From CALZJC01 sp963781065 (GTDB lineage: Bacteria > Acidobacteriota > Thermoanaerobaculia > Multivoradales > JAHEKO01), in assembly GCA_963781065.1 (NCBI GenBank), contig CAWAET010000016.1, positions 124,001 through 188,000 on the forward strand: a DNA stretch of 64,000 bases, in the 5' to 3' direction. Positions within the stretch are counted from its first letter, which is position 1, and the number at the start of each line of letters is the position of its first letter. A program made the position numbers and the translations under genes. Under the pieces are notes generated by a model that ran no database searches, had not been told where the DNA came from, and was given only the letters and a program-made list of their open reading frames with translations. This document shows, piece after piece, positions 29,010-39,398 of this stretch.

Positions 29010-29037
29010 GCACTGCAATGTAATGCAAGGCAGTGCC
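29009..29037. promoter_or_regulatory. Inverted-repeat operator at the RHH-VapC start
   Basis: GCACTGC (29010-29016) and its exact complement GCAGTGC (29030-29036), 13 bases apart, starting right at the antitoxin ATG. The spacer is AT-rich (AATGTAATGCAAG) and may contain the -10 region. Ribbon-helix-helix antitoxins normally bind such sites over their own promoter. Confidence 0.6.
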
Positions 29038-29085
29038 AAGGGCAAGGACCCACGGGATGCGGACCCTCACCAGAGATGGACGGAT

Positions 29086-31095
29086 TCAGGGCGTCGAATC
29101 TTGCCGCCCTGCAGCCCCCAGGCAGCCGCCGAGCCAGTCCGCGACCTCGCGGTAGAACACCTTGCTGTTCTCGCCCTTCATCACCCAGTGGTTCTCGTCG
29201 GGCCAGACCAGCAGCCGGCTCGGCACCTTCATGCGCTGCAGCGCGCTCCACATCGCGATGGTGTTGTTGAGCGGCACCCGGTAGTCGGTCTCGCCGATCG
29301 ACATCAGCATGGGCGTCTTGAACTCCCCGGCTCTGGCCAGCGGGCTCTGGTCGAGCCAGGCCTCGGGCTTCTCCCAGAACGGCGCGCCCATCATCAGCTC
29401 GCGATGGTAGATGACGTCGCTGGTCGACCACTGCATGTCGAGCGAGGCGAGGCCGGCGTGGCTGACCAGACAGCGGTAGCGGTCGGTGGTCGCCTCGAGC
29501 CAGTTGACCAGGTGGCCGCCGTAGCTGGCGCCGGCCGCCGCCACCCGGTCGCCGTCGAGGAACGGGAACTGGCGTAGCGCCTCCTCGAGCCCCAGAGCGA
29601 TGTCCTCCGCCGGGCCGCGCAGCGGGTCGCCCAGGATGTCGAGGGTGAAGTCGAGGCCGTGCCCCACCGAGCCCCGGTACTCCGGCGCCACGACGACGAA
29701 CCCCGGGCTCGCCAGCAGGTGGTAGTTCCAGCGTAGCGAGACGGCGTCGCGCCACATGCTGGCGTGGCCGCCGTGGATGAGCACCAGGACGGGGTACTTG
29801 CGCGACTCGTCGAAGCCCGGCGGCAGCGCCATCCAAGCGTGGCTCCGCCGGCCCTTGCCGTTGGTGAAGTAGAACTCCCGCAGGGGCCGCCAGTCGAGCT
29901 CTGCGGCCTCGGCGCTGTTGAAGGCGGTGAGGAAGTCGCGCCAGCCGGTCGCGTCGTGCCGCACGATCTCCGCCGGCCGGGTAGCCGTCTGCCAGGTCGA
30001 GACCAGGACCAGCTCTTCCGACCGGGCGGCGATCGCCAGGTCGGCGAAGGCGCCGCCTTCGCCGTCGACCGCCGGGTCGATCGCGCCGCCCTCGAGCGGC
30101 GCCCGGTAGAGCTTCACCCCGCCGTGGTCGAAAGCCGTCAGATAGGCGTAGCCGTCGGGGCCGAGGGCGAAGTCGCGCACGGCCCGGTCGTAGTCGTGGG
30201 CCAGCGGGCGGATCTCGCCGTCCCAGGGCCAGCCGGCGCAGGCCAGCCGGTTGTGGGCGTAGTAGAGGTCGGCCCGGTCGTCGCGCAGCAGGAAGCAGAC
30301 GCCCTTGCCGTCGGGCCAGAACGCCGGCGAAGTGAAGCTCCTCTCCCCCGAGGTCAGCCGGACCGGCTCGCCGCCGGCGGCCGGGACCCGGTAGAGGTGG
30401 GTGCTCACCCGGCTGTGCGCCGCGGTGTGCCCCTCGGTCGTCGCCACGATGAGGATCGACTCGCCGTCGGGCGCCCAGACCGCATCCAGGTCGTCGCCCG
30501 AGCGGCTGTTGCGGCCGCGGAATCCCCGCGCCGCGGCGAGCTCGGTGCCCGCCAGAAGGTCCCGCGCCGCGCCGTCGCCGTCCACCGCGATGGTGAACAG
30601 ATGCGTCCTGGTGTCGTCCAGCCAGCGGTCCCAACGGCGGATCGGAAAGGTCTCGTAGATGCGGACCTTCGACTTGCGCTCCTCCCACCGCTCGGCGAGC
30701 TCCCGGTTGGACTCTTCGTCGACGGCTCCGGGCCGCACCCCGGCCTGAAACACGATCGTCTTGCCGTCCGGGCTCCAGCGCGGCGTGCGGGCGCCGAGCG
30801 GCGCGTCGGTCAGCCGCACCGCCTCGCCGCCGGCGGCGAAGTCCAGCACGTAGACCTGCTTCTGCTCGTCGGCGCCGCGCTTGGCGGTGAAAGCCAGCCG
30901 GCGGCTGTCCGGGCTCCAGGCGGGATCGCCCTCGCCACCCTCGCCCGAGGTCAGTCGCCGCGGCGCGGCGCTGCCGTCGGCGGGCACCAGCCACAGATCG
31001 GTGACGTCACCCTCCTCTTCGTACGAGGGCTCGGTGACCGGGAAGACCACCCAGCGGCCGTCGGGCGACGGCGCCGGGGCGCCGACCCGGTCCAT
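29086..31095 (-). CDS. Prolyl-oligopeptidase-family (S9) peptidase
   Basis: S9 serine peptidase: an N-terminal beta-propeller built from WSPDG-type repeats (PAWSPDSRRLAF, PRWSPDGKTIVF) and a C-terminal alpha/beta-hydrolase domain. Catalytic S524 in GASYGG, Asp in SIGETDYRVP and His in PDENHW. Without the usual signal peptide the Met at 31095 begins right at the first propeller repeat, and the same frame stays open upstream into CpcT/CpeT-like sequence (RPLTHQALW precedes the Met). So the true N terminus was probably lost or fused. The enzyme would cut short oligopeptides. Confidence 0.85.
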   Translation of the reverse strand: MDRVGAPAPSPDGRWVVFPVTEPSYEEEGDVTDLWLVPADGSAAPRRLTSGEGGEGDPAWSPDSRRLAFTAKRGADEQKQVYVLDFAAGGEAVRLTDAPLGARTPRWSPDGKTIVFQAGVRPGAVDEESNRELAERWEERKSKVRIYETFPIRRWDRWLDDTRTHLFTIAVDGDGAARDLLAGTELAAARGFRGRNSRSGDDLDAVWAPDGESILIVATTEGHTAAHSRVSTHLYRVPAAGGEPVRLTSGERSFTSPAFWPDGKGVCFLLRDDRADLYYAHNRLACAGWPWDGEIRPLAHDYDRAVRDFALGPDGYAYLTAFDHGGVKLYRAPLEGGAIDPAVDGEGGAFADLAIAARSEELVLVSTWQTATRPAEIVRHDATGWRDFLTAFNSAEAAELDWRPLREFYFTNGKGRRSHAWMALPPGFDESRKYPVLVLIHGGHASMWRDAVSLRWNYHLLASPGFVVVAPEYRGSVGHGLDFTLDILGDPLRGPAEDIALGLEEALRQFPFLDGDRVAAAGASYGGHLVNWLEATTDRYRCLVSHAGLASLDMQWSTSDVIYHRELMMGAPFWEKPEAWLDQSPLARAGEFKTPMLMSIGETDYRVPLNNTIAMWSALQRMKVPSRLLVWPDENHWVMKGENSKVFYREVADWLGGCLGAAGRQDSTP

Positions 31096-31135
31096 CAGCC
31101 ACAGCGCCTGGTGGGTCAGCGGCCGGGTCTCGCTG

Positions 31136-31500
31136 CGGCGGAACCGGTAGGGCCCCTGCTCCGCACCCCAGACCTGCTCGCCCGCGGCGTCGAAGCCGCG
31201 GTCCCAGCTCTCGATGCCGTGGCGGAGCCGGCGCTCACCCGCACCTCCGAGGTGGCGTAGGCGGCGCCGCGCAGGGTGCTCGAGCAGCCGGTCCCCTCGG
31301 TGGCGCCGGCGAAGGTCGCTTCGTCCGCCCGGCGCAGGACGACCGCGCAGCCCTCGCGCGGCTCCAGATCTTCGGGCTCCAAGCCGTCGAGCGGATCCCC
31401 GAACCGCCAGTCGCCGGCGAAGCGGAGCGGCTCGGGAATGGTGAACACCGCGCTGCGAAAGCGGCCGTCGGCCTCGGCGGCGAGCCGGTAGACCGCAGTC
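31136..31500 (-). pseudogene. CpcT/CpeT-like protein, damaged
   Basis: Similar to CpcT/CpeT chromophore lyases: FRSAVFTIPEPLRFAGDWR, LEPREGCAVVLRR, FAGATEGTGCSSTLRGA and YATSEV are in one frame (to about 31225); after one missing base near 31222 the rest, ESWDRGFDAAGEQVWGAEQGPY, continues in another frame. The N-terminal third of the family is not found upstream. The second frame runs without a stop into the S9 peptidase gene. No phycobilisome genes are nearby; outside cyanobacteria the family's role is unclear. Confidence 0.65.
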
Positions 31501-31951
31501 ACGTCTATCCCGGTGATGGCGGTGGCTACTCGGCTCGGGGATCGTGCTCTACGCCGACTTCGCATGGCTGGGCCGGCGCGGAAGGTCAGCTACAACAGGG
31601 TGTGAGCAGTGGCCATCGAGAGCGATCGCCGGCGTAGTGGCACGCGCCTTCGAGCTGACCGACACGCATCGCCGCGCCGGATCCGTCGGCGCGAGCGGCC
31701 TGCTCCACGGCTACAGCGGCGAGGGTCCGAGATCCGATTGCGCGACCCTGCCGGGCTCGGGACTGCATCTCGACTCCCGCGATGGGCGAACGGGGCCACG
31801 GTCTTCGAAGCCTTCAGCCGGGGCGGGCTGCTGAGAGGCGCCGGTCAACGCCGTTCGAGGCCGGAGGGTCTCGCCAGGAGGACGGGCGTGGCCGGCGTGG
31901 CGAGCAGCAGGGTCAGGGCGAGCCAAAGGCGCATCCAGGCGTCTCCGGTAG
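31501..31951. other. Gene-free stretch between CpeT-like remnant and DUF2252 gene
   Basis: No convincing gene. On the minus strand an ATG near 31934 opens a 29-codon frame that looks like a signal peptide (LWLALTLLLATPATPV) and stops near 31845. It could be the orphaned export signal of the truncated CpeT-like gene. The rest shows no codon structure that I trust. Confidence 0.4.
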
Positions 31952-33292
31952 TCAAGCGAAGTCGCCACAGTCGTCCGGCTGGATCGCCTCCATGAAGGTG
32001 GCGTAGTCGGCGTCGACCTGGTTGGCGTACTCGAAGGCGTAGTCGCGCACCATGGCCAGGAAGTCGCGGCGGCCGGCGGCGCTGTTGGTGCGCTCGGTCA
32101 CCTCCTCGGCGATGGAGTACTCCTTGCCGTCGACCCGCAGGTCGCGCACCGCCCGGGCGTGGTAGGTGGCCATCACCTCCGCCCAGGTCCCGGCCAGCTC
32201 GACAAAGGCGGTCGCGGTCGTCAGGCTCTCGGTGGGAAAGGTCTCCTTGAACGGCGACCGTTCGCGCACCGAGTAGTAGCCGTTGTGCAGCTTCATCCAG
32301 CCCATGAAGGCGTCGGGCTGCCTGCCCAGGGCCTCGTAGGCCACCGCCTGGCGCTGGGCGTCGTTCAAGTAGGTGCGGTCGTAGTCGACCTGCTGCTCCT
32401 TGCTCAGATAGGGGTAGGCGCTCGGCTTGCCCTGGCGCTTGACGTCGAGGATGCGGTTGCCCTTGTCCGACTCGCCCCCGCCCTGGATCAGCACGTAGTA
32501 GCGCGGCGTGCCCAGCGAGCCGGTGCCGGCCGACAGCCGGCGGGCGATGTCGCGCACCGAGAAGGCCTTGCCGTCGTAGCTGACCGAGCCGGAGAGGGTC
32601 TTGCCGTAGTCCGGCATCGCCGCCCGGATGTCGGACTGCTCGAACTTCGAGGCCGGGCCGAGCTTGGCGAGCGACATGTCGAACATGCGCCCGCCGTCCG
32701 CCTTGTCGGTCCACTTCTTGAGCAGCTTCTTGCGGCTCTTGTCGGCTTCGGTCTCCTCGAGGAAGGCCTGCAGCAGGCCCGTGGTGCTGCCGGCGGAGAA
32801 CGACCGGCCGAGCGCCTGCTTGTTGCCCACGTAGGAGGCCATGGCGTCGAGGTAGGAAGCGCTCAAGGCGTTGACGATCTTGGCCTTGCTCGAGCCCGAG
32901 AAGCCGCCGTTGCGCCGCGCCACCAGCACCAGGCTGACGGCAAAGCGCCACAGGTCGTACTGGTAGTCGCCGATCACCGACTCGTCGAAGTCGTTGAGGC
33001 CGTAGACCAGCTTGCCCTTCTGGTCGTTGAAGGCCCCCATGTTCTCGGCATGGGCGTCGCCCTGGAGCCAGGTGCGGGTGCGGCGGCAGCCAAAGCTGTG
33101 CTGCCGCCAGTCGTCGGCGAAGTCGGCCCAGAACAGGTGCGCCGTGCCGCGGTAGAAGACGAACGGGGAGACCGCCATGCGGCAGTACTTCTCGTGCAGC
33201 TCGTCGGCCGAGAGGTGCTCGTTCCACTCGGTCAGGGCGTTGACGACGCGAGCGGCGCGGCCTGGCTCGAGCAGGGGTATCGGGTGCTTCAT
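31952..33292 (-). CDS. DUF2252 family protein
   Basis: 446 residues. The kinase-like motifs WLQGDAHAENMGAF and LNDFDESVIGDYQYDLWRFAVSL are the hallmark of DUF2252, which resembles aminoglycoside phosphotransferase folds (HGDxxxxN and D-F-D metal motifs). Substrate unknown. Start set at ATG 33292 because AGGAGGGAGCTG immediately precedes it; an upstream ATG at 33325 lacks such a site and lies in an AT-rich palindrome. Confidence 0.85.
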   Translation of the reverse strand: MKHPIPLLEPGRAARVVNALTEWNEHLSADELHEKYCRMAVSPFVFYRGTAHLFWADFADDWRQHSFGCRRTRTWLQGDAHAENMGAFNDQKGKLVYGLNDFDESVIGDYQYDLWRFAVSLVLVARRNGGFSGSSKAKIVNALSASYLDAMASYVGNKQALGRSFSAGSTTGLLQAFLEETEADKSRKKLLKKWTDKADGGRMFDMSLAKLGPASKFEQSDIRAAMPDYGKTLSGSVSYDGKAFSVRDIARRLSAGTGSLGTPRYYVLIQGGGESDKGNRILDVKRQGKPSAYPYLSKEQQVDYDRTYLNDAQRQAVAYEALGRQPDAFMGWMKLHNGYYSVRERSPFKETFPTESLTTATAFVELAGTWAEVMATYHARAVRDLRVDGKEYSIAEEVTERTNSAAGRRDFLAMVRDYAFEYANQVDADYATFMEAIQPDDCGDFA

Positions 33293-33313
33293 CAGCTCCC
33301 TCCTTCTATCCGG

Positions 33314-33325
33314 TTGTTTAGACAA
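33314..33325. promoter_or_regulatory. AT-rich palindrome upstream of the DUF2252 gene
   Basis: TTGTTTAGACAA has TTGT/ACAA arms in otherwise GC-rich sequence, about 22 bases before the ATG; TACAGT follows 8 bases further upstream on the minus strand and may be the -10 box. A regulator site is possible. Confidence 0.4.
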
Positions 33326-33383
33326 ACTTACTGTACCAGGGGCGCTGCCGCTGTTGCTCGACCCGCAGGACCCGGCTTCGGGC

Positions 33384-33389
33384 TACGAT
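33384..33389 (+). promoter_or_regulatory. -10-like TACGAT, 7 bases before ATG
   Basis: TACGAT ends 7 bases before the ATG at 33397. The interval CCGGGAG could just pass as a weak ribosome site, but the distance fits a leaderless transcript. Confidence 0.4.
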
Positions 33390-33396
33390 CCGGGAG

Positions 33397-34452
<1,056 letters not shown>

Positions 34453-34497
34453 CGCTCCCCCGACTTACCCCGACGCCGCATCTGCAGCGCCAGCAGA

Positions 34498-34740
34498 TCA
34501 GTCCTCATCGCCGCGGAGAGCCCACGCCGCGTCGATCAACTGCTGCGCGGCCTGCAGCCGTTCCTCCGGCGTGCGCTCCAGCATCCAACGGATGACGGTG
34601 AGGTCGACTCCGTCCGCGGAGAAGGCGCCATCGAGAGAAGGCTCGGCGCCGTCAAGCGCCTCCGCCGAGGCGGAACGCCTTTCCGGTCGGGCCGCATCCC
34701 CGGGCCCTGCCGGGCCCAGAGCGCTGGTCTCGGAGGACAT
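34498..34740 (-). CDS. Small hypothetical protein
   Basis: 80 residues from ATG 34740 (an ATG at 34752 would add four). An Ala/Ser/Pro-rich N terminus precedes a helical end, VDLTVIRWMLERTPEERL, which resembles tails of small proteins found beside nucleotidyltransferase or PIN genes. It lies antisense to, and just before, a GHKL ATPase remnant. Function unknown. Confidence 0.5.
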   Translation of the reverse strand: MSSETSALGPAGPGDAARPERRSASAEALDGAEPSLDGAFSADGVDLTVIRWMLERTPEERLQAAQQLIDAAWALRGDED

Positions 34741-35030
34741 CGACCGGATCATACAGCGCTGCTTCAGACCCCCGGCTTCAGCGCAGGCCGAGCTGGTCCA
34801 TAACAGCCTCGACGCCGGCGCGCGCTCTGTCCGAGTGACGCGAGTTCGGATGAAGAAGACGCCCTGCCTGAGAATCTGGAACGACGGCGAAGGGGTGATC
34901 CCCGAGCTCGGCCGGCCCGAGGCGCTCAAGTAGCTCGCCACTCACGTCGACCACAGCCGCAAGCGCCAGCTCACGCCTCGGCAGCGGCTCGAGCTGATGA
35001 CCCAGGGGCAGGGGCCGCTCAGCCTGAGGA
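34734..35030 (+). pseudogene. GHKL/MutL-type ATPase N-terminal remnant
   Basis: The frame around 34787-34930 encodes AELVHNSLDAGARSVRV and RIWNDGEGV, the N-box and G1 box of HSP90/MutL-type ATPases. A TAG at 34931 ends it, yet the same frame continues with LATHVDHSRKRQLTP and QRLELMTQGQ, the expected next segment of the family. Everything beyond about 35030 is missing. A dead fragment of an ATP-binding protein. Confidence 0.65.
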
Positions 35031-35036
35031 CGGGTA

Positions 35037-35228
35037 TCAGGGAGCTTCCGACGAGCCCCGGATCGTCGGGAACACAGCCAGGCCCGACCTTTCTGCTGCT
35101 CGACCCATTCGCTCTTCGAACGTCGCCATCGTCCGCGCCTCAGCCAGGAGTGCTATCGCCAGGTGCAGGGCATCAGCCGCCCGCAGAGAGGCCTCCTGGC
35201 CGGAGAGCAGGATCACCAGCACCACCAC
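35037..35228 (-). pseudogene. C-terminal remnant of a PIN-domain (VapC-like) protein
   Basis: The frame shows RAADALHLAIALLAEARTMATFEERMGRAA, the third acidic site and last strand of VapC toxins (DALHLA and TFEERM). The N-terminal two thirds with the first Asp are absent upstream. Probably a decayed toxin gene next to the GHKL remnant and tRNA-Gln. Confidence 0.55.
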
Positions 35229-35356
35229 CTACCCCCAGCGAGCGAGCAAAGCGAGATCACCAGCAGAAGAGGGATTCGCTCCCGAGGACTTCGCGCCCCG
35301 CGCGAAGTCCGACGACCGAATCCCTGCGGCCCAGCCTGACCGAGCTAAGCGAGGGA

Positions 35357-35430
35357 TGGCTGGGACGCAGGGATTCGAACCCCGATTCCGCGGTCCAGAG
35401 CCGCGTGTCCTACCATTGAACGACGTCCCA
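35357..35430 (-). tRNA. tRNA-Gln (anticodon CUG)
   Basis: 74 bases with encoded CCA. Acceptor stem TGGGACG/CGTCCCA, D stem GTTC/GGAC, anticodon stem CGCGG/CCGCG around CTCTGGA (anticodon CTG), T loop TTCGAAT with stem CGGGG/CCCTG. Reads CAG glutamine codons; the matching glutaminyl-tRNA synthetase is at 48.85 kb. Confidence 0.95.
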
Positions 35431-35528
35431 GCAGGACTCAAAAGCCTAGCAAATATGGGGTTTTCGGGTCAAATGAGCGACCGCGGCACCCACCCACGGG
35501 AGTGGCGCGGCGAAGGCCGCACCGTGAC

Positions 35529-35534
35529 TATACT
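35529..35534 (+). promoter_or_regulatory. -10-like TATACT, 6 bases before ATG
   Basis: TATACT ends 6 bases before the ATG at 35541 (CGGACT between). Transcription would start at about the A of the ATG. The best example of the leaderless layout in this window. Confidence 0.55.
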
Positions 35535-35540
35535 CGGACT

Positions 35541-36440
35541 ATGAGCCAGCCGATACGCAACATCCTCGTCGCCACCGATTTCTCGCAGACCGCCCGGGCC
35601 GGCGTGGACTGGGCGATCGAGGTCGCCAGCGACCACGGCGCCAGCATCCGGCTGGTCCACGGGCTGCTGCTGGCCAGCCGGATGACCGACTACGTGCCGG
35701 CGCCGCCCGACTTCACCGAGGCGCTGCAGGCGGCCGCGGCGGCCCGGCTGGAGGAAGTCTGCGACCGCGTCCGAAGCGCCGGCGTCGAGGTGTCGAGCGA
35801 TCTGCGGCTCGGGCTGCCGTCGCAGGCGATTCTCGAGGCGATCCGCGAGGAGAACGCCGATCTGCTGGTGATCGGCACCCGCGGCCTCACCGGCGTCAGC
35901 CACCTGCTGCTCGGCTCGACCGCCCAGCGGGTGGTGCAGCACGCCACCTGCCCGGTGCTCTCGGTCCACCCCGGCGATCACGAGGAGCACCGCCGGATCC
36001 GCAAGGTGCTGGTGCCCACCGACTTCTCGCGCGACGCCGAATCGGCCACGACGGCGGCCCAGCGGCTGCTCGGCGCCGACATCGAGGGCGCCCGGATCGT
36101 GCTGCTCAACGCCTACCATCTGCCCTTCGAGTACACCGCCTACGGCACCATCCCGATGTCGATCGACTACACCCGCGACGTCGAAGGCGCGGCGCAGGAG
36201 AAGCTGGCCGAGATCGCCGCCAAGCTCGTCGCCGACGGCCTCGAGGTCGAAACCCGCGCCGTCGAGGGCTACCCGCCCGACGTCATCGTCGACGAGGCCG
36301 AGCGGTCCGGCGCCGACCTGATCGCCATGGGCACCCACGGCCGCACCGGGCTGGCCCACCTGTTCCTGGGCAGCACCGCCGAGCGGGTGGTGCAGCACGC
36401 CGGCTGCCCGGTGCTGACGGTGCGCCGGCAGGAAGACTGA
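35541..36440 (+). CDS. Tandem universal stress protein (two UspA domains)
   Basis: 299 residues, with UspA domains at about 4-145 and 153-298. Each ends with the ATP-binding pattern G-x2-G-x9-GS: GTRGLTGVSHLLLGST and GTHGRTGLAHLFLGST. Each also starts with a V-[AP]-TDFS strand. Cytoplasmic stress protein that likely binds ATP. Start at ATG 35541 rather than 35502, because the domain begins three residues later and the promoter-like box lies between the two. Confidence 0.92.
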   Translation: MSQPIRNILVATDFSQTARAGVDWAIEVASDHGASIRLVHGLLLASRMTDYVPAPPDFTEALQAAAAARLEEVCDRVRSAGVEVSSDLRLGLPSQAILEAIREENADLLVIGTRGLTGVSHLLLGSTAQRVVQHATCPVLSVHPGDHEEHRRIRKVLVPTDFSRDAESATTAAQRLLGADIEGARIVLLNAYHLPFEYTAYGTIPMSIDYTRDVEGAAQEKLAEIAAKLVADGLEVETRAVEGYPPDVIVDEAERSGADLIAMGTHGRTGLAHLFLGSTAERVVQHAGCPVLTVRRQED

Positions 36441-36520
36441 GGCGACTCAGCGCAGCCCGGCCCGGTTTCGCGAGGCTTGTGACCGCTGCGGGACCGGCTC
36501 TGCTGGCTGGCGGTGAGGGG

Positions 36521-37879
36521 CTACCCCACCCAGACCGTCTTGACGTTGACGAACTCGCGGATGCCCTCGCGGGCCAGCTCGCGGCCGTAGCCCGACCGCT
36601 TGACGCCGCCGAACGGCAGCCGCGGGTCCGACTTGACGATGCCGTTGACGAAGACGCAGCCGGACTCGATCTCGGCCGCCAGCTCGCGGCCGGCCGCGGC
36701 GTCGCCGGTCCAGATGGCGGCGCCGAGACCGAAGTCGGAGCGGTTGGCCAGCTCCACCGCCGTCGCGCGGTCCGGCGCCCGCACCACCGCCGCCACCGGG
36801 CCGAAGGTCTCTTCGTCGAAGGCCGCCATCCCGGGCACCACGCCGTCGAGCACCGTCGGGGCGTAGAAGAAGCCCGGCCGGTCGAGCGGCGCGCCGCCGG
36901 TGAGCAGGTCGGCGCCCCGCTCCTCGGTGCGGCGCACCTGGTCGTGCAGCTCGTCCACCAGGTCCTGCCGCGCCAGCGGCCCGACCTGGGTCTCGCGGTC
37001 CGCCGGATCGCCGACCACCAGCGCCGCCATGTGGCCCGCCAGCGCCGCGGCGAACTCGTCGGCGACGGGCTCCTCGACGATGAACCGCTTGGCGGCGATA
37101 CAGCTCTGGCCCGAGTTGATGGTCCGGGCCGTGGCGGCAGCCGCCGCCGCGCGGCCGACGTCAGCGTCGGCAAGGACGATGAAGGGATCCGAGCCGCCCA
37201 GCTCGAGGACCGACTTCTTGAGCTGGCGGCCGGCCTCCGAGGCTACGTCCTGGCCCGCCGCCTCGCTGCCGGTCAGGGTCACCGCGACGACCTTCGGGTC
37301 GGCGATCAGCCGCGGCACGATCCGGCCCGGCACCAGTAGGGTGGTGAACACCCCCTTGGGCAGACCCGCCTGGCGGAAAACATCCTCGATGGCCAGCGCG
37401 CAACCAGGGACGTTCGAGGCGTGCTTGAGCAGCCCCACGTTGCCCGCCACCAGCGCCGGCGCGGCGAAGCGGAAGACCTGCCAGAACGGGAAGTTCCACG
37501 GCATCACCGCCAGCACCGGGCCGATCGGGTCGTAGCGCACGAAGCTCTCCGCGGCGTCGGTCTCGACCGGCGTGGGCGCCAGGAGCACCTCGCCGTTCTC
37601 GGCGTAGTAGTCGCAGACCCAGGCGCACTTGTCGACCTCGGCCTCGGCCTCGGCGATCGGCTTGCCCATCTCGCGGGTCATCAGACCGGCCAGCTCGTCG
37701 CGCCGCTGCCGCAGCACGTCGCCGGCGCCGGCGACAGCCTCGGCGCGCTCGACGAGCGGCACGCGGCGCCAGTAGGCGTATCCCGCCGCCGCGGCCGTCA
37801 GCCGCCGCTCGACCTCGGCCGAATCGTGCTCTTCGTAGGAGGCGAACCGCTCGCCGGTGCTCGGATCGATGGCGTCCAT
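36521..37879 (-). CDS. NAD(P)-dependent aldehyde dehydrogenase, succinate-semialdehyde type
   Basis: 452 residues, ALDH superfamily. Catalytic C260 in NSGQSCIAAKR, general base E226 in LELGGSDPF, and PWNFPFWQ of the cofactor domain. The short length and the GQSCIAAKR motif match the YneI/Sad and GabD1 group of succinate-semialdehyde dehydrogenases. It would oxidise an aldehyde to the acid in the cytoplasm. Single gene, convergent with the UspA gene. Confidence 0.88.
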   Translation of the reverse strand: MDAIDPSTGERFASYEEHDSAEVERRLTAAAAGYAYWRRVPLVERAEAVAGAGDVLRQRRDELAGLMTREMGKPIAEAEAEVDKCAWVCDYYAENGEVLLAPTPVETDAAESFVRYDPIGPVLAVMPWNFPFWQVFRFAAPALVAGNVGLLKHASNVPGCALAIEDVFRQAGLPKGVFTTLLVPGRIVPRLIADPKVVAVTLTGSEAAGQDVASEAGRQLKKSVLELGGSDPFIVLADADVGRAAAAAATARTINSGQSCIAAKRFIVEEPVADEFAAALAGHMAALVVGDPADRETQVGPLARQDLVDELHDQVRRTEERGADLLTGGAPLDRPGFFYAPTVLDGVVPGMAAFDEETFGPVAAVVRAPDRATAVELANRSDFGLGAAIWTGDAAAGRELAAEIESGCVFVNGIVKSDPRLPFGGVKRSGYGRELAREGIREFVNVKTVWVG

Positions 37880-37885
37880 GGCAAG

Positions 37886-37891
37886 ACCCTA
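37886..37891 (-). promoter_or_regulatory. -10-like TAGGGT, 6 bases before ATG
   Basis: On the minus strand TAGGGT is followed by CTTGCC and then the ATG at 37879. No Shine-Dalgarno; a possible leaderless start of the aldehyde dehydrogenase gene. Confidence 0.35.
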
Positions 37892-37953
37892 CACGGCTTG
37901 ACGGTGCTGGAAAACCCCTCCACCGCCCCGTAGAATGGTTCGGCTTCGACTGC

Positions 37954-39393
<1,440 letters not shown>

Positions 39394-39398
39394 TCGGA

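Noticed and set aside
31590..31834. Small frames on both strands at 31.6-31.8 kb as genes
   Set aside because: No ribosome sites, no homology, overlapping each other in all frames.
36441..36520. Bidirectional terminator between the UspA and aldehyde dehydrogenase genes
   Set aside because: I see no stable stem followed by a T-run on either strand.
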